Positions 25,795-35,383 of a stretch of 64,000 nucleotides of DNA are shown piece after piece. This DNA comes from Maricaulis maris MCS10 (GTDB lineage: Bacteria; Pseudomonadota; Alphaproteobacteria; Caulobacterales; Maricaulaceae). Every line of letters starts with the position of its first letter. The first letter of the stretch is position 1. The stretch covers positions 682,001 to 746,000 of the forward strand of contig NC_008347.1 in NCBI RefSeq assembly GCF_000014745.1, in the 5' to 3' direction. Under the pieces are notes generated by a model. The model saw nothing but the letters and a program-made list of their open reading frames with translations. It made no database searches and was not told the origin of the DNA. The position numbers were made by a program, and so were the translations under genes.

Positions 25795-26238
25795 ATGTCG
25801 GACGTGCGCAGTATCGCCCTCGATGAAATGGAAATAGGCCTTTCCGCAGAGGCAGTTAGGACTGTCACTGAGGAAGATTTGGATATGTTCGCCAAGGTGT
25901 CAGGGGATTATAATCCCGTGCACATGGACGAAGAATTTGCCCGCGCGACGCCATTTCGGGGCCGAATTGCGCATGGTGCGCTCGTCGCGTCCTATATTTC
26001 CGGGGTGCTCGGAAACCAGCTGCCCGGACCGGGCGCCATCTTCCTTGGCCTGAACATGCGCTTCTTCCATCCCACCCGGATCGGTGACGAGGTCCGCACC
26101 CGTGTCGAGGTGAAGTCGGTCGATCTCAAATCGCGCAAGGCGGTCATGGATTGCACCTGTTATGTCGGTGACAAGCTGACCATGCAGGCCGAGGCCGAGG
26201 TCATGGTCCGCAAACGCCACCGCAAGGCGGGTGACTGA
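25795..26238 (+). CDS. MaoC-like (R)-specific enoyl-CoA hydratase
   Basis: A 147-residue single hotdog domain of the MaoC/PhaJ type. The catalytic segment DYNPVHMDEEFARATPFRGRIAHG contains the D-x-x-x-x-H pair and the glycine of the hydratase motif. It would hydrate trans-2-enoyl-CoA to (R)-3-hydroxyacyl-CoA, serving fatty-acid or polyhydroxyalkanoate metabolism. I start at 25795, where GGAG lies at the proper distance; ATG at 25783 in the same frame is the alternative. Its promoter region overlaps the divergent cheY leader. It ends 6 bp before ribF, suggesting translational coupling. Confidence 0.85.
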   Translation: MSDVRSIALDEMEIGLSAEAVRTVTEEDLDMFAKVSGDYNPVHMDEEFARATPFRGRIAHGALVASYISGVLGNQLPGPGAIFLGLNMRFFHPTRIGDEVRTRVEVKSVDLKSRKAVMDCTCYVGDKLTMQAEAEVMVRKRHRKAGD

Positions 26239-26244
26239 TCACCC

Positions 26245-27189
26245 ATGAAGGTCCTGCGAGGTCATAGCGGACTGCCGCAGGATGATCGCGGTGCGGTCAT
26301 TGCCCTGGGCAATTTCGATGGCGTCCATATGGGGCATCGTCATGTGATCGGCCTTGCCGCTGATCTGGCGCAATCCCTGGACGCACCGCTTGGTGCCGCC
26401 CTGTTCGATCCGCATCCGCGCCGCTTCTTCGCCCCGGACGCGCCGGCCTTCCGCCTGATGGGCACCGGCCGTCGCAATCGCATCCTTGAGAGTCTGGGCG
26501 TGCAGCAGCTTCATGTCCTGCCCTTCTCGATGGGCATGGCAAGGATGACACCCGCCGATTTCGTCGACACGGTCCTGGCGGGCGGGCTGGGCATTGCCGG
26601 GATTGTCACCGGCGAGGATTTCCGCTTCGGGGCTGGTCGAACCGGCGCCACCGATGATCTGGCCCGGCTGTGTGCCGGGCACGGAATCAAGACCGCTTTT
26701 GCCGAGCTTCATGGCAATGGTGCCGACAAGGTCTCGTCAACACGGATCCGCAAGGCCATCCATGATGGTGACATGCAGGCCGCCGCGACATTGTTGGGTA
26801 CGCCTTGGGCCGTCGAGGGTGTTGTCCGGCGCGGCGACCAGCGCGGCCGGACCATCGGTTTTCCCACCGCCAATCTGACACTGGGTGACTATGTCCGGCC
26901 AGACTACGGAGTTTACGCGGTCCGTGTCGGTATTGATGGCGACACACCGTCGCTGGCCGGTGTTGCCAATATCGGCAAGCGCCCGACGGTCGATGGTGCG
27001 ACCGAGCTGCTGGAAGTCCACCTGCTGGACTGGTCCGGTGATCTTTATGGCCGGACGCTGGAGGTCGAGTTCTTCGATCATCTGCGCTCGGAAAAGCGGT
27101 TCGATGGTCTCGATGCCCTGAAGGTGCAGATCGCTGAGGACGCCGCCGCGGCGCGCCGTGTGCTGAGCGCCCTGTCTGGACCGGCCTGA
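26245..27189 (+). CDS. ribF: Bifunctional riboflavin kinase / FAD synthetase
   Basis: A 314-residue RibF. The N-terminal adenylyltransferase domain has GNFDGVHMGHRHVI and the STRIRKAIHDGDM segment; the C-terminal kinase domain starts with GVVRRGDQRGRTIGFPTANL and continues to YGVYAV and NIGKRPTVDG. It converts riboflavin to FMN and then FAD in the cytoplasm. It lies 6 bp after the MaoC gene and 180 bp before ileS. I see no FMN riboswitch fold in front of it. Confidence 0.95.
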   Translation: MKVLRGHSGLPQDDRGAVIALGNFDGVHMGHRHVIGLAADLAQSLDAPLGAALFDPHPRRFFAPDAPAFRLMGTGRRNRILESLGVQQLHVLPFSMGMARMTPADFVDTVLAGGLGIAGIVTGEDFRFGAGRTGATDDLARLCAGHGIKTAFAELHGNGADKVSSTRIRKAIHDGDMQAAATLLGTPWAVEGVVRRGDQRGRTIGFPTANLTLGDYVRPDYGVYAVRVGIDGDTPSLAGVANIGKRPTVDGATELLEVHLLDWSGDLYGRTLEVEFFDHLRSEKRFDGLDALKVQIAEDAAAARRVLSALSGPA

Positions 27190-27369
27190 CGGGCTCTGTT
27201 AAACGCGAGGCATGGTCTCGATGTCCCGGTTGATATGCCCGGCTGCGCCTGTCGCCGCCAACGCCTTCGGGCGAATTACCGGCCCGGGCCGCCGCGTTTG
27301 ACGTGGGCGGTTCCGGGACATGTCCTGCCTTGAACCCATGACGACAAAAGACCGCAAGGATCCGATCCG

Positions 27370-30342
27370 ATGACGGACACGCCCTCGAAGACTGGCGCGA
27401 CAGACGCCGGTCGCGACTACAAAGACACGCTCTTCCTGCCGACCACCGAATTCCCGATGCGCGCCGGCCTGCCCAAGCGCGAACCGGAATGGCTGGAACG
27501 CTGGAATTCTCTCGACCTCTACAAGCGCATGCGCGCTGACAGCGCCGGCCGCGAGCGCTGGGTGCTGCATGACGGCCCGCCCTATGCCAATGGACATATC
27601 CATATCGGCACCGGTCAGAACAAGATCCTCAAGGATATCGTCGTCCGCTCGCACCAGATGCTCGGCTTCGACGCCCCCTACCGTCCGGGCTGGGACTGTC
27701 ACGGCCTGCCGATCGAGTGGAAGGTCGAACAGAATTTCCGCGCCAAGGGGCGCAACAAGGACGATATCCCGGTCAAGGAATTCCGCGCCGAATGTCGCCG
27801 CTATGCCAGCGAATGGGTCGGCGTCCAGTCGTCCGAATTCCAGCGCCTGGGCGTCAATGGTGAGTGGGATGATCCCTACACCACCATGGCCTTCGAGGCT
27901 GAGTCGGCGATCGTGCGGGAATTCCTCGCCTTTGTGGAACAGGGCCTGGTCTATTGCGGGTCTGCTCCGGTGATGTGGTCGCCGGTCGAGAAGACCGCCC
28001 TGGCCGAGGCCGAGGTCGAATACCAGGACAAGGTGTCGTCGACGATCTTCGTGCGCTTCCCCGTTCGCGGTGTGCGCAAGGACGGTTCGGCCATCCCGAA
28101 GACCTGTATCGGTGCCCATGTCGTGATCTGGACGACGACGCCGTGGACCATCCCGGGCAATCGCGCGATCTGTTTCTCGCCGGACATCAGCTATGGCCTC
28201 TACAAGGTCACCGGCGTTGATGGCGGTGAGTTCAAGCCCTGGGCCATGCCGGGCGATACGTTGATCGTGGCCGATGCGCTGTGGGAAGAGACCGCCAAGG
28301 CCGCGATGATCGGTAATTGGGAACGGGTCGACACCATCGACCCGGCCGGTTTCGTCTGCTCGCACCCCCTGTCCGAGCTCGACCGCTTCTGGAGCTATCC
28401 CGTGCCCCTGCTGCCGGGCGAGCATGTGACCGACGAGGCCGGTACCGGCTTCGTGCATACCGCGCCCAGCCACGGTGCCGAGGACTATGTCGCCTGGATG
28501 GCCTTCCCGGAATGGCATGACAAGGATGCGCCGGTCCCGCACATGGTCGACGAGAACGGTGCATACTATCCGCATGTGCCGGTCTTCGCCGGGCTGAACA
28601 TCATCCGTCTGGATGGCAAGAAGCAGGGCCAGGACGGGCCGGCCAACAAGACCGTGATGGACGAGCTGATCGTGCAGGGCAAACTGCTCGCGCGTGGCCG
28701 TCTCGAGCATTCCTACCCGCATTCCTGGCGCTCCAAGGCACCGGTCATCTTCCGCAATACGCCGCAATGGTTCGTCGCCATCGACCGGCCGATGAAGTCG
28801 GGCGGAACCCTGCGCGAAAAAGCCCTCAAAGGCATCTCGGAGACGACCTTCACGCCGAAAGTCTCGGAAAACCGCATCCGCTCCATGGTCGAACAGCGGC
28901 CTGACTGGCTGATCTCACGCCAGCGCGCCTGGGGCGTGCCGCTGACCATGTTCGTTGAAAAGGGCACCACCCGCGTCCTCAACGACCCGAAGGTCAATGA
29001 GCGCATCATCGACGCGGTCGCTGCCGACGGCGCCGACGCCTGGTTCGAACGTCCCGCCGCGGAGTTCCTCGGCTCGGATTATGACGCGGACGCGTATGAG
29101 AAGATCACCGACATCCTTGATGTCTGGTTCGACAGTGGCTGTACCCATGCCTTCGCGCTGGAGCCGCGGGCGGATCAGAAATGGCCGGCGGATCTCTATC
29201 TTGAAGGCTCCGACCAGCATCGCGGCTGGTTCCAGTCCTCGCTTCTGGAAAGCGCCGGTACGCGCGGGCGGGCCCCTTATGACGCCGTGCTGACCCATGG
29301 TTTCGTGATGGCAGGTGACGGTCGCAAGATGTCCAAGTCCCTGGGCAATACGCTCGCGCCCAACGAGATCGCCAAGAAGTACGGCATCGAGATCATGCGG
29401 CTGTGGGTTTCGGCCCAGGACTTCACCGATGATCTGCGCATCTCCGAGGAGATCCTGCAGACCTCGGTCGATGCCTACCGCAAGATGCGCAACACGCTGC
29501 GCTACCTGCTCGGCGCCCTGCACAGCTATGACGCGACGGTCGAGCATCTCCCGCACGACCGCATGCCTTCGCTCGAGCGCTTCATGCTGCACCGTCTGCA
29601 CGAGCTCGATGGCGTGGTCCGCGAGGGGTATGAGAGCTACGACTTCAAGAAGGTCTATTCGGCGCTGTTCAATTTCTGCGTCGTCGACCTGTCGGCCTTC
29701 TATCTCGATATCCGCAAGGACAGCCTGTATTGCGACCGCCCGGACGATGATCGCCGCAAGGCCTGCCGCTCGGTCATGCACGAGATCTTCATGCGGCTCA
29801 CCGCCTGGCTGGCGCCGATCATGCCTTTCACCATGGAAGAGGCCTGGCTGACACGCTTCCCGTCCGAGGATGACAGTGTCCACCTGCGCACCTTCCCGAA
29901 AACACCGGGAGACTGGCAGGACGGGGCGCTGGCCGAAAACTGGCGCACCATCCGTCGCCTGCGCCGGGTCGTGAACGGAGCGCTGGAAGTCGAGCGTCGC
30001 GAAAAGCGGATCGGCTCCAGTCTCGAAGCGGCGCCGCAGGTTTTCGTCACAGATGCCGCCTATCGCGCGGCCCTGGCTGCGGAGACTGGTGGCGATGTCG
30101 ATGAGTTCGTCGCCGAGATCGGTATCACCAGCCAGGCCTATCTGGTGGATGGCGAGGCGCCGGACGGGGCCTTCCGTCTCGACGATGTTGCCGATATCGC
30201 GGTCGTGCCGGGTCGGGCCAAGGGCGCCAAATGTGCCCGCTCGTGGAAATACTCGACCGAGATCGGTGCCGATCCGCGCTATCCCGAGCTGAGCCCGCGC
30301 GATGCCGATGCGGTCGCCTGGTGGGACAAGGCGAATGCCTGA
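27370..30342 (+). CDS. ileS: Isoleucine-tRNA ligase
   Basis: A 990-residue class I synthetase. The nucleotide motif appears as HIHIG near residue 76 (in YANGHIHIGTG) and KMSKS near 653. The editing domain, with WTTTPWTIPGN and the DEAGTGFVHTAPSHGAEDY segment, is intact, so mischarged valine can be removed. The PWFVAIDRP-type catalytic region (PQWFVAIDRPM) and DVWFDSGCTHAF are also present. It ends inside the start of lspA (ATG 8 bp before the stop), giving overlap of coding regions. No anomaly seen. Confidence 0.97.
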   Translation: MTDTPSKTGATDAGRDYKDTLFLPTTEFPMRAGLPKREPEWLERWNSLDLYKRMRADSAGRERWVLHDGPPYANGHIHIGTGQNKILKDIVVRSHQMLGFDAPYRPGWDCHGLPIEWKVEQNFRAKGRNKDDIPVKEFRAECRRYASEWVGVQSSEFQRLGVNGEWDDPYTTMAFEAESAIVREFLAFVEQGLVYCGSAPVMWSPVEKTALAEAEVEYQDKVSSTIFVRFPVRGVRKDGSAIPKTCIGAHVVIWTTTPWTIPGNRAICFSPDISYGLYKVTGVDGGEFKPWAMPGDTLIVADALWEETAKAAMIGNWERVDTIDPAGFVCSHPLSELDRFWSYPVPLLPGEHVTDEAGTGFVHTAPSHGAEDYVAWMAFPEWHDKDAPVPHMVDENGAYYPHVPVFAGLNIIRLDGKKQGQDGPANKTVMDELIVQGKLLARGRLEHSYPHSWRSKAPVIFRNTPQWFVAIDRPMKSGGTLREKALKGISETTFTPKVSENRIRSMVEQRPDWLISRQRAWGVPLTMFVEKGTTRVLNDPKVNERIIDAVAADGADAWFERPAAEFLGSDYDADAYEKITDILDVWFDSGCTHAFALEPRADQKWPADLYLEGSDQHRGWFQSSLLESAGTRGRAPYDAVLTHGFVMAGDGRKMSKSLGNTLAPNEIAKKYGIEIMRLWVSAQDFTDDLRISEEILQTSVDAYRKMRNTLRYLLGALHSYDATVEHLPHDRMPSLERFMLHRLHELDGVVREGYESYDFKKVYSALFNFCVVDLSAFYLDIRKDSLYCDRPDDDRRKACRSVMHEIFMRLTAWLAPIMPFTMEEAWLTRFPSEDDSVHLRTFPKTPGDWQDGALAENWRTIRRLRRVVNGALEVERREKRIGSSLEAAPQVFVTDAAYRAALAAETGGDVDEFVAEIGITSQAYLVDGEAPDGAFRLDDVADIAVVPGRAKGAKCARSWKYSTEIGADPRYPELSPRDADAVAWWDKANA

Positions 30343-30934
30343 TTGGGCGAGTGAGATCCGGCGGCGTTTTGCCGCGTCGCCGGTCCCGCGCCTGGGTCTG
30401 GGCATCGCCGCTGTGGTTCTGATCCTCGACCAGCTCACCAAATGGTGGGTGTTGGCGGGTCTCAATTTCTCGCCCGCCGGTTGCCTGGACTATCAACGCG
30501 CCGAGGGCGCCGAGCGCCTGACGCTGGCCAATACCTGCGGCCATATCGAAGTGTCGCCGATCTTTGACCTGACCATGGTCTGGAACAAGGGGGTCAGCTT
30601 CGGACTTTTGGGCGCTGACGGGCCACTGGGCCGGACGATTCTGATCGCCTTTTCGGTATTGGTTGCCATCGGCCTGATCGCCGGGCTCCTGAATGCCGGG
30701 CCGATCCGCGCCACGCGCCGGCTCCAGGGCGTCGCGTTCGGCTTTATCATTGGCGGTGCCCTTGGCAATGCCATTGATCGGGGGCTCTACGGTGCTGTTG
30801 TCGATTTCCTCAATTTTTCGGACGTTTACTTTCCCTACGTCTTCAATATCGCGGATGTCGGGATCAATCTCGGCGTCGCCGCGATCATCCTCGACATTTT
30901 TCTCAATGACAGAAAGCCGGCGTCCGGCACCTAG
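30335..30934 (+). CDS. lspA: Lipoprotein signal peptidase (signal peptidase II)
   Basis: A 199-residue inner-membrane protease with four hydrophobic segments. The first is GLGIAAVVLILDQLTKWW, with the D-x-x-TK motif. Catalytic aspartates lie in GNAIDRG (about 147) and NIADVG (about 173). It cleaves prolipoproteins; several such lipoproteins are encoded in this window. The start at 30335 overlaps the ileS stop, so translation is coupled. A somewhat long loop (GCLDYQRAEGAERLTLANTC) contains two cysteines between helix 1 and the next segment. Confidence 0.93.
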   Translation: MPDWASEIRRRFAASPVPRLGLGIAAVVLILDQLTKWWVLAGLNFSPAGCLDYQRAEGAERLTLANTCGHIEVSPIFDLTMVWNKGVSFGLLGADGPLGRTILIAFSVLVAIGLIAGLLNAGPIRATRRLQGVAFGFIIGGALGNAIDRGLYGAVVDFLNFSDVYFPYVFNIADVGINLGVAAIILDIFLNDRKPASGT

Positions 30935-31009
30935 TGTGGATTCCGGGGTGGAGTGATGACCCGGCTTTGGGTTAAACTGCCGCCAACAGAAATTCGGAGT
31001 CTCACAGAG

Positions 31010-31552
31010 ATGCGTATGCGTACTGCTCTTATCGCCGCGACCACCGCGGCCATCGCCCTTTCCGGCTGCAGCAATGTCTCGCGCGCGCTCGGCGCCGAGC
31101 GTTCGACGCCGGATGAGTTCCGTACCGTGACCATCGCCCCGCTGACCGTCCCGCCGGAATACAATCTGCGCCCGCCGCGTCCCGGTGAGCCGCGTCCGGA
31201 CGAGATCTATCCCGACCAGCAGGCCCGTGCGGCCCTGCTCGGTTCGCAAGGGGCTTTCGAAGGCTCTGACGCCGAGGCCCTTCTGGTCGCCCGCGCCAAT
31301 GGCGGTTCGGCCGACCCCTTCATCCGCTCCATCATTGATGGTGAGATGGCCAGCGTCGTCCGCAAGAATCGCAGCTTCGCCGATCAGGTGCTGTTCTGGC
31401 GCAATGGCGAGTATCGCCCGCAAGGCGATGCCACGCCGCTGGATGCCGAGGCGGAAGCCCTGGCCCAGGAGCGTATCCTGAATGTCACCGGTGGTGGCGA
31501 TGTGGAAATCGAGCGCGACCGTCGCTTGCTTCCCAAGCTGCCGGGCCTTTGA
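31010..31552 (+). CDS. DUF3035 lipoprotein
   Basis: A 180-residue lipoprotein: MRMRTALIAATTAAIALSGC ends in a lipobox. The mature part holds the DUF3035 pattern (TPDEFRTVTIAPLTVPPEYNLRPP) followed by a low-complexity proline-rich run and a more helical C terminus. In alphaproteobacteria this family is found next to lspA, as here (75 bp downstream), and has been linked to outer-membrane barrel assembly under the name BamF; I am not certain of that equivalence. The start at 31010 is favoured by the lipoprotein signal; 31016 is possible. Confidence 0.8.
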   Translation: MRMRTALIAATTAAIALSGCSNVSRALGAERSTPDEFRTVTIAPLTVPPEYNLRPPRPGEPRPDEIYPDQQARAALLGSQGAFEGSDAEALLVARANGGSADPFIRSIIDGEMASVVRKNRSFADQVLFWRNGEYRPQGDATPLDAEAEALAQERILNVTGGGDVEIERDRRLLPKLPGL

Positions 31553-31636
31553 TCCGGACTTGTCACGTCTGACGGTCTGACCGTCCGACCGATGCTCCCA
31601 CTTGACCGACTCGGGGCCAGCCAAGAGGCTGGCCTC

Positions 31637-33538
31637 ATGTCTTTGGCCATGACCCAACCCATCATCCGACGCCTGCCACCGGAAACGGTGAACCGAATTG
31701 CTGCCGGCGAAGTCGTCGAGCGGCCGGCCTCTGTCGTCAAGGAATTGGCCGAGAATGCGCTGGATGCCGGTGCCCGCCGCATCGACATCACCGCCGAGGG
31801 CGGTGGCCTGGTTCGCCTGCTGATCGAGGATGACGGCAAGGGCATGAGCCCGGCCGAGCTCGAACTGTGTATCGAGCGTCACGCCACGTCCAAACTCCCG
31901 GTCGGTGAAAACGGCGCCGACGATCTGCTCAACATCTCCACGATGGGCTTTCGCGGCGAGGCGCTGCCATCAATCGGCTCGATCGCGCGCCTGTCGATCA
32001 CGACACAGGCCAAGGGCAAGGGTGATGCCTGGGCGATCCTGGTCGAGGGTGGCAAGACCAATGGCATCGCGCCAGCTGCGCCGCTGGGACGCGGCGGTAC
32101 GCGGATCGAGGTGCGGGACCTCTTCTACGCCACGCCGGCACGCCTGAAATTTCTCAAGTCCGAACGCTCGGAAAATCTCGGCATCACCGATGTGGTCAAG
32201 CGCATGGCGATGTCGCGGCCCGATGTCGGCTTCTTCCTCACCCTGGACGGCCGCAAACGCCTGTCCGTCGCCGCCGAACGCGGCGAGGGCGCTGATGCGC
32301 GCATTGCCCGCATGTCGGCCATTCTGGGCGCTGATTTCGGCGAGAATGCCCTCGAGGTCGACCAGACCCGGGAGGGCGTGCGTATTTTCGGTTTTGCCAG
32401 CCTGCCGACCTATTCGCGCGGCAATGCCATGCACCAATATCTCTTCGTCAATGGCCGGCCCGTTCGCGACAAGCTGCTGGGCGGTGCCGTGCGCGGTGCC
32501 TATCAGGACTTCCTCGCCCGCGACCGTCACCCGGTCGTGGCACTGAATGTAGAGCTGCCGACCGATGAGGTCGACGTCAATGTCCATCCGGCCAAGGCCG
32601 AGGTCCGCTTCCGCGACGCCGCCCTGGTGCGCGGCCTGATCGTTGGGTCCCTGCGCCATGCCCTGGCCGGGGCCGGACACCGCGCTTCGACCACGGTCGC
32701 CGGCTATGCGCTGGGTCGGGTGCGCCCGGAAGGCTATCAGCCGCCGCAACCGCCACCGGGCGGCTATCAGTCCCATACCAACAGCCTGGCCGGCTGGGGC
32801 GCACCGCGACCGCCGTCAGAGCCGGTCCAGGACCGCGTCTTCGATCCCGGCATGTCGGCCCGCGTTGAACCGGACCAGCCCGCCTATGACGGCGGTATGG
32901 GCGAGATGCCGCAAGCTGGGTTCGACCCGGCGCAACAGCCCTCCGCCCCGCCACTGGACTGGCCGCTTGGCGTGGCCCGGGCGCAATTGCACGAGACCTA
33001 TGTCGTCGCCCAGACCGGCGATGGCATCGTCATCGTCGACCAGCACGCCGCCCATGAACGCCTCGTCTATGAGCGCATGAAAAAGATGATCGCCGAGACC
33101 GGGGTCCAGCGTCAGCGCCTTCTGGTGCCGGAAATCGTCAATCTCGACGAAGCCGAGGCGCGCCGCCTGCTCGAGCGCGGCGAGGAGCTGGAAGAACTCG
33201 GCCTGGTCATCGAAGCCTTCGGCCAGGGCGCCATTGCCGTCCGCGAAACGCCGTCCTTGCTGAAAAAGCTCAACATCCAGGGCCTGATCCGCGACCTCGC
33301 CGACGATCTCGCCGAGTATGATCAGGCGCTCTCCCTGAAAGAAAAGCTGGAAGACGTCGTCGGCACCATGGCCTGCCACGGCAGTGTCCGCTCCGGCCGC
33401 CGCCTCACCGGCGAGGAAATGAACGCCCTTCTGCGCGAAATGGAAGCCACGCCGCATTCCGGCCAATGCAATCACGGGCGGCCGACTTATGTGGAACTCA
33501 AGCTGAGCGATATCGAGCGGCTGTTCGGGCGGCGCTGA
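31637..33538 (+). CDS. mutL: DNA mismatch repair protein MutL, endonuclease type
   Basis: A 633-residue MutL. The GHKL ATPase is intact ([24 protein letters not shown]), followed by a Pro/Gly/Gln-rich linker (about 350-440). The C-terminal domain has [12 protein letters not shown] (about 468), which satisfies the DQHAxxExxxxE nicking-endonuclease motif, and the metal-site partners ACHGS and GQCNHGRP. It should nick DNA itself, without MutH. Start 31637 has AAGAGG upstream; 31649 is an alternative. The downstream region is a palindromic repeat. Confidence 0.95.
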   Translation: MSLAMTQPIIRRLPPETVNRIAAGEVVERPASVVKELAENALDAGARRIDITAEGGGLVRLLIEDDGKGMSPAELELCIERHATSKLPVGENGADDLLNISTMGFRGEALPSIGSIARLSITTQAKGKGDAWAILVEGGKTNGIAPAAPLGRGGTRIEVRDLFYATPARLKFLKSERSENLGITDVVKRMAMSRPDVGFFLTLDGRKRLSVAAERGEGADARIARMSAILGADFGENALEVDQTREGVRIFGFASLPTYSRGNAMHQYLFVNGRPVRDKLLGGAVRGAYQDFLARDRHPVVALNVELPTDEVDVNVHPAKAEVRFRDAALVRGLIVGSLRHALAGAGHRASTTVAGYALGRVRPEGYQPPQPPPGGYQSHTNSLAGWGAPRPPSEPVQDRVFDPGMSARVEPDQPAYDGGMGEMPQAGFDPAQQPSAPPLDWPLGVARAQLHETYVVAQTGDGIVIVDQHAAHERLVYERMKKMIAETGVQRQRLLVPEIVNLDEAEARRLLERGEELEELGLVIEAFGQGAIAVRETPSLLKKLNIQGLIRDLADDLAEYDQALSLKEKLEDVVGTMACHGSVRSGRRLTGEEMNALLREMEATPHSGQCNHGRPTYVELKLSDIERLFGRR

Positions 33539-33657
33539 CCCCTCACCCTGCCCTTCGGGCCACCCTCTCCCGCAAGGGGAGAGGGCGTTCTTGCCAGCGG
33601 CCGGCTCATACGCCTTCTCCCCTTGCGGGAGAAGGTCCCCGCAGGGGGGATGAGGGG
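33539..33657. repeat. 119-bp palindromic intergenic repeat between mutL and rsmD
   Basis: The element begins CCCCTCACC and ends GATGAGGGG. Inside are two nested hairpins, CCTCTCCCGCAAGGGGAGAGG-like and CCTTCTCCCCTTGCGGGAGAAGG-like, which are inverted copies of each other. It fills the gap between two convergent genes and shares its words with the element at 17478-17580. Confidence 0.8.
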
Positions 33658-33659
33658 AC

Positions 33660-34220
33660 CTACCCCCGCGTCAGGAACAATACTTTCGCCGCGCCATAGA
33701 CCTTTTCCACCTGACACACCCAGCCCGGCGTTGCCGGGTTTTCCTCGGCGCCGACTTCCAGCACGGCGACGGCGTCGTCGCTGACCCAGCTTCCCTCGAT
33801 CAGTTTTTCCAGCGTCTTGGTGCCGAGACCGAAGCCATAGGGCGGGTCGAGGAAGACGAGGTTGAAGGGGTCACCCAGATTGGACGGCTTGTCGCCCAGC
33901 GCCGTGGCGTCGCGGCGGTGGATGCGGGTGATGCCGAAGAGTTGCAGCGTGTCGACATTGTCGCGGATGGCACCGCGCGCCTCGGCTGCGAACTCGATGA
34001 AGAGGCAGAAGGCGGCCCCGCGTGAGATGGCTTCCAGGCCCAGCGCGCCGGAGCCGGCATAGATATCGGCGACGCGGGCGCCCTCAATGGCCGGGCACCA
34101 GTCGGCATGCTCGATCACATTGAACATGTTTTCCCGCGCCCGGTCCGAGGTCGGACGGGTCGATTTGCCCTTAGGGGCCACAAGGGCGCGGTTGCGGAAT
34201 TTGCCGCCGACGATACGCAT
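33660..34220 (-). CDS. rsmD: 16S rRNA (guanine(966)-N(2))-methyltransferase
   Basis: A 186-residue Rossmann methyltransferase. It begins MRIVGGKFRNRAL, keeps RPTSDRARENMFN, the SAM-binding DIYAGSGALGLEA and the catalytic LDPPYGFG. It methylates G966 of 16S rRNA during 30S assembly. It lies 6 bp downstream of the rluB-like gene on the same strand, so both RNA modification genes are one operon. Nothing unusual. Confidence 0.95.
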   Translation of the reverse strand: MRIVGGKFRNRALVAPKGKSTRPTSDRARENMFNVIEHADWCPAIEGARVADIYAGSGALGLEAISRGAAFCLFIEFAAEARGAIRDNVDTLQLFGITRIHRRDATALGDKPSNLGDPFNLVFLDPPYGFGLGTKTLEKLIEGSWVSDDAVAVLEVGAEENPATPGWVCQVEKVYGAAKVLFLTRG

Positions 34221-34226
34221 CGCGGA

Positions 34227-35345
34227 CTAGCTCCGGCCGCCGGGCTTGCGAGGTCCACCGGTGCGCGGCCCACCCGGCTTGCGGGGGCCGCCGGTGCGCG
34301 GTGTGTCAGGGCGCGGCGTCTCAGACCGTGATGTGGTCGCGCGCGGCGCGGCGCGACCGGCAGCCGGTTTGGCGGTCGGCTTGCCATCCTTGCCGCGACG
34401 GGCGCGGGTCGATTTGGCATCCAGCGGACGGCCCTTGCGTGCGTCTTCGATCAGGCTGTCATCGACCTCGCGTTTGGGCAGGCCGGGCTGACCCGGTCCA
34501 CCCATGGCGCGCTGACCGGGCTTGCCATCCGGCTTCTGGCCCGGCTTGCGGGCCGCCCGGTTGGCGGGACGCGGCTTGGCGATCGCCTGGCCGGTCGGCG
34601 TGTCGCCCATGTCGATCAGATGGCCGCACTGGTCGTGCAAAACGCGTGAGGGCACGGACTTGATCTCACCCTTTTCCAGCTGCCCCAGCTGGAAGGGGCC
34701 ATAGGCGATGCGGATCAGGCGGTTGACGCGCAGACCGACCGCGTCGAGCGCCTTGCGGACTTCGCGGTTCTTGCCTTCGCGAATGCCGACCTCAAGCCAG
34801 ATATTGGACCCGGTCTCGCGCTCGACCTCGACCTCCATCGGCCCGTACTTGATGCCTTCCACCGTCACCCCGGCGCGCAGGATTTTCAGGGCGCTTTCCG
34901 AGATCGAACCGAAAGCGCGGGCGCGGTAGCGGCGTGTCCAGCCGGTCGAGGGCAGTTCCAGGGCGCGGGCGAGGGCGCCATCATTGGTCAGCAGCAGCAG
35001 GCCTTCCGAGGTCAGGTCGAGGCGGCCGATCGAGATCACCCGGCCGATATCCTTGGGGATGGCGTCGAATACGGTCTCGCGGCCTTCCGGGTCGGCATGG
35101 GTGGTGACCAGGCCGTCGGGCTTGTGATAGCGCCACAGCTTGGTGGCGGCGGGCGGCTCGATGCGCTTGCCGTCAACCTCGATATGCTCGCTGCCCGTGA
35201 CCTTGAAGGCCGGCGTGTCGAGCGTCTTGCCATCGACCTTCACCCGGCCGCCCTCGATCATGCGTTCGACCTCACGGCGTGAGGCCACACCGGCGCGGGC
35301 GAGGAATTTGGCAATACGTTCTGACGTGTCAGCAGTTCCGGTCAC
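34227..35345 (-). CDS. RluB/RsuA-type rRNA pseudouridine synthase with long basic tail
   Basis: This 372-residue protein has an S4 RNA-binding domain (about 8-65; RIAKFLARAGVASRREVERMI) and a pseudouridine synthase domain (about 70-240) with catalytic aspartate in GRLDLTSEGLLLLT. A disordered tail of about 120 residues (250-372) is rich in Pro, Gly, Arg and Lys, ending in GGPRKPGG repeats. Such tails are seen on alphaproteobacterial members and probably add nonspecific RNA affinity. The target is most likely 23S rRNA (RluB), but RsuA-type 16S specificity cannot be excluded. The start is GTG at 35345. Confidence 0.85.
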   Translation of the reverse strand: MTGTADTSERIAKFLARAGVASRREVERMIEGGRVKVDGKTLDTPAFKVTGSEHIEVDGKRIEPPAATKLWRYHKPDGLVTTHADPEGRETVFDAIPKDIGRVISIGRLDLTSEGLLLLTNDGALARALELPSTGWTRRYRARAFGSISESALKILRAGVTVEGIKYGPMEVEVERETGSNIWLEVGIREGKNREVRKALDAVGLRVNRLIRIAYGPFQLGQLEKGEIKSVPSRVLHDQCGHLIDMGDTPTGQAIAKPRPANRAARKPGQKPDGKPGQRAMGGPGQPGLPKREVDDSLIEDARKGRPLDAKSTRARRGKDGKPTAKPAAGRAAPRATTSRSETPRPDTPRTGGPRKPGGPRTGGPRKPGGRS

Positions 35346-35383
35346 GCTTGACCCTTTCGATGCGGCGCTCTATCGCGCGCAGT

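Noticed and set aside
27199-28767. A 522-codon minus-strand open frame opposite ileS
   Set aside because: Low-complexity His/Gly-rich product with no start context; the plus-strand IleS motifs are unambiguous.
30125-31882. A 585-codon minus-strand open frame across lspA, DUF3035 and mutL
   Set aside because: It runs across three well-supported plus-strand genes and their gaps and has no domain; a codon-bias artefact.
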